From assembly GCA_036186865.1 (NCBI GenBank), contig AP025041.1, positions 37,484,769 through 37,548,768 of the forward strand: a DNA stretch of 64,000 nt, read 5' to 3'. A program made the position numbers and the translations under genes. This DNA is from Eustoma russellianum (Eukaryota > Streptophyta > Magnoliopsida > Gentianales > Gentianaceae). The stretch's first letter is position 1. Every line of letters begins with the position of its first letter. Of the stretch, positions 56,801 through 64,000 are shown in pieces. The notes beneath the pieces were generated by a model. The model ran no database searches, was not told the DNA's origin, and saw only the letters and a program-made list of their open reading frames with translations.

Positions 56801-57493
56801 ATCTATGATAAATATGAGAAAGGAGAATAGGAATGAAATAAAAGATAAAAATTGCAATCACCTTTGGAGGGAAAGGCTGGATTGTTAGTGTGGATGATTT
56901 AGAAGATATTATCAGAGGACATAACATCTACCATATATTTTGTGGCACTACCAACAAGGTTATCTCATAGGAGGTGATGACCATAGTGATCTCATTGTCT
57001 TTCATTATGTTGATATTCTCATTGATTTCTCCTCTTTGTTCATCGTCATGGATTGTGTTCATACCTCTGTTGCATGTTCATCTCCTCTTTTTAGGCTTTC
57101 TTTCGTTAACGCTGCAGTCATTCCATGGTTGGTCATGTTTGAGCCAAATCCAATGTTGAAAGAAACTTTCTATTTCTGGGATGAGTATTTCACAATTAAT
57201 AGCCCAAAACCTACTCTTGTGCATGTAGTCCCTGTGGCTTCAAGCTTCATATAATGTCTTATTTTGAGCGTCTTTCTTTGAACAATTATTTTACTCAAAC
57301 TCGATATGTCTTTGTAGATCTCTTTGATTTTTGGCACTTTCTATGATTTGTCTATGATATTTTCTTTGACTATTCAACTCCCACTATTTGCCGAAATGCA
57401 AAATGAATGCTAAAGGAATGACAACATAGATTTCTTGGTAGGATTTGACTATTTTAAATGTATCATCTTCTGCAAACAATTTTGCTTCAATAT
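53879..57493. other. Interior of element F, non-coding
   Basis: AT-rich with only short frames on either strand. The longest, 104 codons at 56940-57254, and 89 codons at 56506-56775 (minus), show no domain I recognise. No primer-binding site could be recognised beside the right LTR. Confidence 0.55.
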
Positions 57494-58356
57494 TGTTGAA
57501 AAATTTAGGCTTGTGAGATATGGAAGATGATAAACCATTGATGAAATCAATAAAGCTAAGTTGAAGTCTATAGAAATTTCAAGAGAAAATCAAAGAAGTA
57601 CTTCTCAAGTTTTCTTAAACTCTTTTGTGTATGCACGAGATTATAGGAAATATCATAAAGATATGATAAGTAAACAAAAGGCATAAAACAAGAATAATGA
57701 AAATAGTCGATACATAACAAATATTACTGTCCTTAAAGCGAAATAACCTCCACGGTTTAAGCAATTTAGACTATGCAGCAAATACCTTCCGTGATATAGC
57801 GACTTATTATTTTCATTTGCGTTATGAGAAGAAGATTGAATTTGTCAAATTGAAGTAATATAAGAGGAATAAATTCTACAGGTTTTCGCAAGAGTCTCCA
57901 AAAGGTTATGCCAAAGAATTTTACAAAAGGCTTATCAAAAGTATTTGCTCAAAACCTTTTGATCCTTTTATTTATAGACTTTAATTCACAAGAAATAAGC
58001 TAACTTGACAGTGCTCTGCAGAATTCAAATTCCAAAGTCAGTTTATGACCATTCAAGGTTGAAAGGAGTTGTTCCAAGACAGATGAAAATTCTAGTGTTT
58101 GAAACCGGCCCAACATTCAGTCACTTTGACTAAACGATGAACGTTGCAACTCAAAGCTAATCACCAAATGTTCGTTGTCTGTCACCAAATGTTCAGTCTC
58201 TTCAGAATTCAGTGTAAGGTAACCGATCAAACTCTGAATTCAAAGTATGGTCAAAACCGGTATAATCCAAATTTCACTCCTTCCAATAAACCTTTTTATA
58301 TATTTTTATATAAATCCGGAACATTTTGTAAAGCATTTTAATGTGGTTTTTCAAGA
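57494..58356 (-). repeat. 5' LTR of element F (863 bp)
   Basis: The partner of 52830-53865, with several deletions. Confidence 0.8.
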
Positions 58357-58361
58357 TAACT

Positions 58362-58749
58362 AATTCAAAATAAAAAGTGAACCATATTCTATATTGGAAA
58401 AAAATTAAGAAATATAAATGTCAGTTGTCTAATCATTAAGTCAAAGTAAACATCTATTACACAAGCAACATTCATATATTAAATTTTTGAGTCAAACATC
58501 ACATGACAAATCGCCAGTTTTAGTGTAAATTAATGTCCCCCCTCCCATCAAAGCTATAACACCTGCCATTTTGTCTTTCTTAGCGTTTAAAAGACAGTGT
58601 TGCCCTTCTATCTTTCCTTATGCATTCGATAATTGTTCTTGAATTATCCAGTTTCCGACTGAATTTGGAACTCGAAAGCGATTGAATTGCTTTTCTCTTA
58701 GGTCTCTAATTACTTGAGGTACATCCTCAATCTGTCTTTCAACTGTAGT
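58362..58749. other. Intergenic
   Basis: AT-rich DNA with nothing I can identify. Confidence 0.5.
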
Positions 58750-58762
58750 AAGGGGTTTATAG

Positions 58763-58907
58763 TCTTTCGAGCAACTGGTAAAAGTTGTTGCTTTGTGGCC
58801 ATGACGTTACGAGTTCGAACTGCAGGAATAACCTCTTACACAAATTATAGGCTAAGTCATCCATTTTCTGAACTCTGCGCAAACGCAAGAGCCAGTAACA
58901 TCTTTTT
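58763..58907 (+). mobile_element. Au-like SINE with target-site duplication (145 bp)
   Basis: Box A region (GCAACTGGTAAAAGTTGTTG) and box B (ACGAGTTCGAACTGC, close to GGTTCGANNCC) are followed by ATAACCTCTTACACAAATTA and the Au-like tail CTGCGCAAACGCAAGAGCC, ending in a T run. Direct repeats AAGGGGTTTATAG (58750-58762) and AAGGGTTTATAG (58908-58919) flank it. Shorter than a full Au element. The open frame over it is accidental. Confidence 0.7.
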
Positions 58908-58919
58908 AAGGGTTTATAG

Positions 58920-59464
58920 GCAAGTTTATCACACGGTGAAAGTCAGATGACTTTTCCGTTACCAAAAAAATCTCACTATCTAAATGGACACATGCACCTT
59001 TTCTATATTACAAATGGCTGGGTTAAAGTATTTTAATATTTTTAGTTAAATGTTATGTTTAACAAACCACAAGGTTATATCCCTGGTGATAAAATTTTCC
59101 CGTTTGGTTATGTATGATAACCATCAATTGTAATTATGCATATTCTCGAACATCATTTTTAATTCAGCATTTTCTCTTATATATATTTTTCACCATATAA
59201 AAAAATATTTTTTTAAGAAAATATAACACTTTTTGTCAAAATCGATTACATCATGTTATAAAAGGTGTTACCAAGATTAAAAAAAGTATTATATTGAATA
59301 TTTTATATATTCTCAATCAGTAATTTACTATACCAACTTTTTCGTGATATGATTTAAATTAAATGATACTAAATGTTTCCATTTCAATGGAGACAATTAC
59401 AGAATCTTCTTTGATTTTGGAATATGATGGAATAAATAAAATGATTCACTAAATTGGCTGCACT
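58920..59464. other. Intergenic, AT-rich
   Basis: Strongly AT-rich; no gene or repeat recognised. Confidence 0.5.
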
Positions 59465-59562
59465 TGTTACATTATGAAGTAGCAGTTGATCGACACAACT
59501 TGGCGTAATTTTCATATGGATCATCGGGAAACAACCTCTGTGTATTTCTAACACATGGGTAT
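59465..59562 (+). repeat. SINE-like fragment interrupted by gag-only copy 3
   Basis: Matches 51697-51797 (CGACACAACTTGGCGTAATT, GGATCATCGGGAAACAACCT, CACATGGGTAT) and stops where the LTR of copy 3 begins. The last five bases, GGTAT, are the presumed target duplication. Confidence 0.6.
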
Positions 59563-60527
59563 TGATGAAGTCGGATCTTCACCAAGGGTCTAGATGACCT
59601 CGTAATAGTTTCGTCAATTAACTTGTAGAATTGTAAACTGGGATCGAAAATGTATAGCTGGAATAGCGCCAAATATCCTGCACAAGTAAGCACAGGTCAG
59701 AGGTCCCGAGGGGTTGGCCCTGGGAAGAACCCTCCGACGCTCAAGTCAGTTTGGGTCATATCTCACTGAGATTATAATGTAAAGGGTGAGTTAAGAATTT
59801 CTCACAGTATTTGCCGAGGAGCAGAGTGTATGAATTTGGTCTTTTGGGTCTGAAAGATTGAATTCCAGATCCCCTCCTTTGTCTTGGTCCGCTTGCCTTT
59901 ATAGATCTCTTTCCCGTCTTTGGCTTCTGATAGTAGATAGTGGATTGTGGAGAGGACGTTTGCTTGGGGCAGAAAGCCTATAGACATAATAGGTCTGCTC
60001 ATGTGATTAATAGGTCGACTGATGTGATCAATAGGTCGACTGATGGGATTAATAGGCCGACTGATGGGATTAATAGGCCGGCCTGGTTGATGTGACTGAT
60101 AGACCGATTGTCACAACCTTAGCGTATTCAGGAAGAATACCCAGCTGTAAACACTATATTTGAACTGCACCTCTGTCCGAGGGTCTCCCGAAGTACTATC
60201 GTGATGGGTTCATTTGCTGTGGTACATAGCTGAACTCTGCCGAAGTGCAGGACTTGCTGTGGTACACAGCTAAGCTTTGCCGAAGTGCGGGACTTGGCCT
60301 TGTACCGTGGAAGTAGTCTGAAGTGCGGTATCTAAATATAGGATGGCGTTGACGCTGATGTGCATACCTTAGCACATTCCTTATAAGGACGTCATAATGC
60401 CCTGCTGAAGTGCCATTGAGGCTGAGCAGCCGTACTCAGGCGCTAAACTGCTGAACTGCATTACTTGGAACGTTGAGCCAGTGAAATTAAGTTGTTGACT
60501 AACGGATGGTTCAATTATGGTTTATCA
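59563..60527 (-). repeat. 3' LTR of gag-only copy 3 (965 bp)
   Basis: TGATGAAGTCGG to GGTTTATCA. The 38-nt hairpin is partly decayed (GGGTTCA...TGAACTC, and GCTGTGGTACATAGC). It has a local ~22-bp triplication (CGACTGATG(T/G)GATTAATAGG) at about 60005-60085. Confidence 0.9.
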
Positions 60528-61500
60528 TTTGCACCCAGATTTTGTGTGACTGAGCTGAACTGTGAAGGCAGACAAATCTTGTTCTCATGACGTGGAAAAT
60601 CTTCATTAATTGCATGGTTATCTTATGCAGTAGCTTCCGCAAGCGATAGTCCCAATGCTCCATTATTGCTCTTTCGGTGATTCCATTCCCCGAGGAAGAG
60701 AAATACGTGAATCATCCGCCCTTTCGAATTTCAAAATTCAAACGAAAAGGAGCACCTTTCTGTCTTCCTCTGCCTATAAATAGAGACGTTTTCCTTCCTT
60801 CATTCTGCATTCTCCATTGAACTTCCCCGTCTTTTGATGCCTACCTTGGTTTTCTATTTAGTCCTTCATTTCTATGTAAACATTTCCAAAACATGTATAC
60901 TTCTTCTTACCCTAAGAACTTGGAAGGTGACCGTGAGATCTAGTCCTTTCGTGAAGAATTTGATTCTGATAGGGACAATCTTCCTTTTTCGGAGGTTAGG
61001 CCTTTTTAACAATCCTTTTCTAGTTACTATTGCATCCTTTGCTTTAGCGCCCCTGTCATTTCGTTACAGGGATTCTCCTTCAACACGTCCCTTTCCAGCG
61101 AAGGTTTCACTTTGCTGTATTGTAATTGCACATATCCCTCTTCTTCCAGTGAAGCAATATAAACAATTGCGATTATATTCTTCGCAGGCCATCTTCAAGA
61201 TATGGTAGCAGTGAAACAAAGGCGGCAACAATGCGGCAAAGTTTTGTTCTGCCCTGTAACCATAGAGGGGATGCTTGCTAAGAAATCTACCCAGATCTGG
61301 ATAAAGAGCATTTGGAGTTTACTGTCCTTCATAGTCCAAGTCTGAAGCTGTATCCAGATTACTTAGTTTCGAAGAAAAATTGATCCCATAGAAGAGATTT
61401 GTACGGTAGAATAGGATCTTTCCTGTAAATCGTTGTAGTTGTAATAGATTTTGTACTTCAATAAAAAATCCATTTTTCCCAATTTTTTGTTCTTCGACTT
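60528..61500. other. Interior of gag-only copy 3 next to the 3' LTR
   Basis: Begins with the plus-strand form of the purine tract (TTTGCACCCAGAT). It is homologous to 47837-48160 at first, then holds about 700 bp (roughly 60780-61490) with no counterpart in copy 2. That extra part includes TATAAATAGAG at 60774-60784 and a 124-codon plus-strand frame (60834-61208) without a recognisable domain. Confidence 0.5.
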
Positions 61501-61539
61501 CCTTCAGCCTTTGGTTGTCTTTGTCTTCAGTATGTGAAG

Positions 61540-61770
61540 TTTTATTTTCTTCATTTCAATGTGAGTGCAAATATTTGTCTTCGACTCTGTAAAGTTTTGC
61601 ATGCTCTTTTTGCAATCGTTTGTCTTCAGCTTCACTTGCTCTATTTTAATAGTTTGCAAATATTTGTCCTCAGCTTCACTTGCTCTATTTTAATAGTTTG
61701 CAAGTATTTGTCTTCAGCTTTACTTGCTCTATTTTAATAGTTTGCAAGTATTTGTCTTCAGCTCAGCCGA
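61540..61770. repeat. ~55-bp AT-rich tandem repeat of gag-only copy 3
   Basis: Same unit as 48180-48440, with about four clear copies containing TTCACTTGCTCTATTTTAAT and TTGCAA(A/G)TATTTGTC. Confidence 0.85.
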
Positions 61771-61934
61771 AAGAGTATTTGTAGGCTAACTTTTTGCTGA
61801 AGTAATAAGCTTCAGCTTTTGCCCTTGGCTCTTCAAATCCGCTGGGTCTTGATGAATTTTAAGATGTGGGAAAAACTTTGTCCCCTTCTCATCAATCCTT
61901 TTAGCTTCATTGAGCTAAAATACATGCAAATCTT

Positions 61935-62899
61935 GTCTTTATTGTTGAGACTTGCTGAATCCCTCAGTTCTGTTGAGGTGAAAATATAGGGAGCTTATCC
62001 CGTTGTTGAGTCCTGCTCAACCTCTCAGACCTGCTGAGTTAAAAATATAGGGAGCTTATTCCGTTGTTGAGACCTGCTCAACCTCTCAGTCCTGCTGAGG
62101 TGAAGATATAGGGAACTTATCCCGCTGTTGAGACCTACTCAACCTCTCAGACCTGCTAGGTTGAAAATATAGGGAGCTTATCCCGTTGTTGAGTCCTGCT
62201 CAATCTCTCAGTCCTGCTGAGGTGAAGATGTAGGGAACTTATCTCGCTGTTGAGATCTGCTCAACCTCTCAGACCTGCTAAGTTGAAAATATAGGGAGCT
62301 TATCCCGTTGTTGAGTCCTGCTCAATCTCTCAGTCCTGCTGAGGTGAAGATATAGGGAACTTATCCCGCTGTTGAGACCTGCTCAATCTCTCAGACCTGC
62401 TGAGTTAAGAATATTGGGAAACCTGTCACATCCCGCTGAGACCTGCTCAGCCTTCCAGACCTGCTGGGTAAAGATAATGTTGAGACCTGCTCAACCTTCA
62501 AGACCTGATGGGGTAAGAATATCGGGAAACCTGTCCCATCCTGCTGAGACCTACTCAGCCTTCCAGACATGCTGGGTAAAGATAATGTTGAGACCTGCTC
62601 AACCTTCCAGACCTGCTGGGGTAAGAATATCGGAAAACCTGTCCCATCCTGCTGAGACCTGCTCAGCCTTCCAGACCTGCTGGAATAAGAATATCGGGAA
62701 ACCTGTCCCATCCTGCTGAGACCTACTCAGCCTTCCAGATCTGCTGGGTAAAAATAATGTTGAAACCTGCTCAACCTTCCAGACCTACTGGGGTAAGAAT
62801 ATCGAGAAACCTGTCCCATCCTGCTGAGACCTGCTCAGCCTTCCAGACCTACTGGGTAAAGATAATGTTGAGACCTGCTCAACCTTCCAGACCTGCTGG
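61935..62899. repeat. Hairpin minisatellite of gag-only copy 3
   Basis: The left half (to about 62400) uses TTGAG/CTCAA and CTCAG/CTGAG hairpins with the GGGAACTTATCCC linker and loops ACCTG or TCCTG. The right half uses CTGAG/CTCAG, TTGAG/CTCAA and CCAG/CTGG hairpins with GGGAAACCTGTCCC. Confidence 0.9.
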
Positions 62900-63115
62900 G
62901 GTATGCCCCCACTTTCGTTGTGGGTGATAGATAGGCATAAATTATTAATTCATACACCATATGGTGACTTAACTTTCCTGACTGAATGCCAAATAAGAAC
63001 GTCCTGTTGAATACAAGAAACCGGTCCCTTGATAATCATAGGGTTGAGACAGAGGATACCAGATGAACGCAGGAAGAGATAAACTCTGAATCGATTGAAT
63101 CAGGGACTGTTGTCG

Positions 63116-63982
63116 TTATATAAGCCTTATATACTCAGGAAACCATATCCCCCTTTCGTCAGAATCTGAGTCCTCATCACTTAGGAAACCTTGATGAGAC
63201 CCCGGTTTACATCTCTCATCTGGAGGGGGTCTACCAAAGTCTAGCTTGTTGTGGAGCCTAGACCCCGGATTATAAAAACGTTTCAGATGTCCCAACTCGA
63301 TAAGACGCTCAATCTCTTGTCCGAGCTGCCGACAATCTTCTGTATCATGCCCGATGTCATGATGATAAAGGCAGTATAATTGATGGTTTCTTTTGTGGAC
63401 TAGTCCAGCCAGGGACTGGGGTTCTTTTGCCAGAGATTTTTTCCTCATGTAGGAAAGGATATGAGCTTTTGAAGCCAGCAGAGAGTTCCTTTCCATTCCT
63501 CGGCCTCCTAACGGAATCTTAACGGAGCACTTTTCCTGCAACGGTGCTTTGCCTTTATCATCAACTTTCCTGCCATGTTTGAAAGGCAGAGAAACTTTTT
63601 GATTGCATCTCAAGCTCTGGTGGACATGCTTTTGTTTTGGTCGTCTTGTCCTGGCCATAAACTCAGCTTGACGCCTGGTACAGTAACCAGGCCGAGTAGG
63701 TGAATACTCCATGTGATCCAGTGGGTGAGAATGATTAGAACGGGACCCACTGGACTTGCTTGCAGATGCCTTCCCCTTCATTTTCTTCACTACAGCTTGG
63801 AAGACCTCTGGATTTTGAGCCACATAACGAATGGCTCGAATGTGCTCTTCATACGTGAAGGCAATAGGAGTTGAGGATTCTCCTGGCTCCGTGGAGCATT
63901 GATCATTTTGTTGTTGAGAAGATCTTTGGCTCCTCCTGGATGTCATAGGTTGCTTGGACCCTTGACTGTCTTTTTTATTCAT
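63116..63982 (-). CDS. gag: Intact gag-like protein of the gag-only element (288 residues)
   Basis: Uninterrupted frame from ATG at 63982. The N-terminal ~60 residues are Ser/Gln/Arg-rich (SRRSQRSSQQQ). Residues about 45-80 resemble a short helical segment (IRAIRYVAQNPEVFQAVVKK), then a long basic region follows. A zinc-knuckle-like motif CLYHHDIGHDTEDC (C-x2-H-x4-H-x4-C) lies near residues 208-221. The helix RQLGQEIERLIELGHL and an acidic C-terminus (DEDSDSDERG) follow. The motif and helix are the hallmark of the C-terminal part of plant Ty3/gypsy gag. The usual large capsid domain upstream is not recognisable, so the protein is short for a gag. It probably binds element RNA in particles built with a partner's proteins. 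The start agrees in all three copies. Confidence 0.75.
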   Translation of the reverse strand: MNKKDSQGSKQPMTSRRSQRSSQQQNDQCSTEPGESSTPIAFTYEEHIRAIRYVAQNPEVFQAVVKKMKGKASASKSSGSRSNHSHPLDHMEYSPTRPGYCTRRQAEFMARTRRPKQKHVHQSLRCNQKVSLPFKHGRKVDDKGKAPLQEKCSVKIPLGGRGMERNSLLASKAHILSYMRKKSLAKEPQSLAGLVHKRNHQLYCLYHHDIGHDTEDCRQLGQEIERLIELGHLKRFYNPGSRLHNKLDFGRPPPDERCKPGSHQGFLSDEDSDSDERGIWFPEYIRLI

Positions 63983-64000
63983 CTTTCTCTCAATAGCTTC

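Larger units (their letters stand above)
52830..58356 (-). mobile_element. Element F: old LTR retroelement with no recognisable coding region
   Basis: Direct repeats 52830-53865 and 57494-58356 begin TGTTAGAAAAATTTAGG or TGTTGAAAAATTTAGG, end TTTTTAACA or its decayed form TTTTCAAGA, and are flanked by a perfect target duplication TAACT (52825-52829 and 58357-58361). A sense-strand purine tract (CTAGGAGAGGGAT) abuts the left LTR, giving minus orientation. The LTRs are visibly more diverged than those of other elements here, so this is an old insertion. The 3.6-kb interior has no protein domain, which suggests a LARD-type non-autonomous element or extreme decay. Confidence 0.8.
59563..64000 (-). 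mobile_element. Gag-only LTR retrotransposon, copy 3, cut by right window edge
   Basis: The 3' LTR (59563-60527) is followed by a purine tract, AT-rich repeat, hairpin array, spacer and an open gag (63116-63982) in the same order as copy 2. The primer site and 5' LTR lie beyond 64000. It is the only copy in the window with uninterrupted gag. Confidence 0.9.

Noticed and set aside
56940..57254. 104-codon plus-strand frame in element F
   Set aside because: Hydrophobic, low-complexity translation from an AT-rich interior, on the strand opposite to the element. No family recognised.

Overview
This window looks like a heterochromatic, retrotransposon-dominated stretch of a flowering-plant nuclear genome, probably a eudicot. 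The evidence is plant-type Ty1/copia (SIRE/Maximus-like and Tork/TNT1-like) and Ty3/gypsy (Tekay/Del-like chromovirus) elements, tRNA-derived SINEs resembling Au and TS types, a Stowaway-like remnant, AT-rich DNA and an assembly gap. I found no host protein-coding gene, rRNA or functional tRNA that I could support. The bacterial categories (operons, ribosome binding sites, CRISPR) do not apply.

Layout from left to right. (1) 1-4039: non-autonomous gag-only LTR element, copy 1, minus strand, cut by the window edge. (2) 4040-10230: intergenic DNA with two SINEs whose target duplications are visible, and a ~928-bp duplication flanking a 996-bp N gap. (3) 10231-~14088: Tork-like copia A, minus strand, missing its 5' end. 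(4) ~14089-43109: SIRE-like copia B, plus strand, also missing its 5' end and joined head-to-head to A. Its envelope-like third ORF is split by gypsy D (19255-40367, minus strand). The left LTR of D is in turn split by copia C (20672-32126, plus strand, TSD CTTTA). The other D LTR preserves the empty site, so the nesting order is B, then D, then C. (5) 43168-46325: solo LTR E with a perfect TTATG duplication. (6) 46928-51474: complete gag-only element, copy 2, TSD CTTAG. (7) 52830-58356: an old LTR element F with no recognisable coding region, TSD TAACT. (8) 58362-59562: intergenic DNA with a SINE. (9) 59563-64000: gag-only element, copy 3, cut by the right edge, whose 288-codon gag is still open.

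Almost all coding regions are decayed. Many stops are the kind made by C-to-T or G-to-A change, and many frameshifts are single-base indels that could be either decay or assembly error. The most unusual signals are structural. The gag-only family carries a minisatellite built from short hairpins whose stems vary but stay complementary around a constant ACCTG loop. The LTR of gypsy D carries an unrelated array (CTGTG...CACAG) with the same behaviour, including neighbouring units that are reverse complements. A CATCGATCTCTCACCC / ACATCGATCGATCGATGT module is shared by the unrelated elements B and D. Gypsy D also contains two intervals of 109 and 71 bp that look like spliceosomal introns and restore the expected protein when left out.
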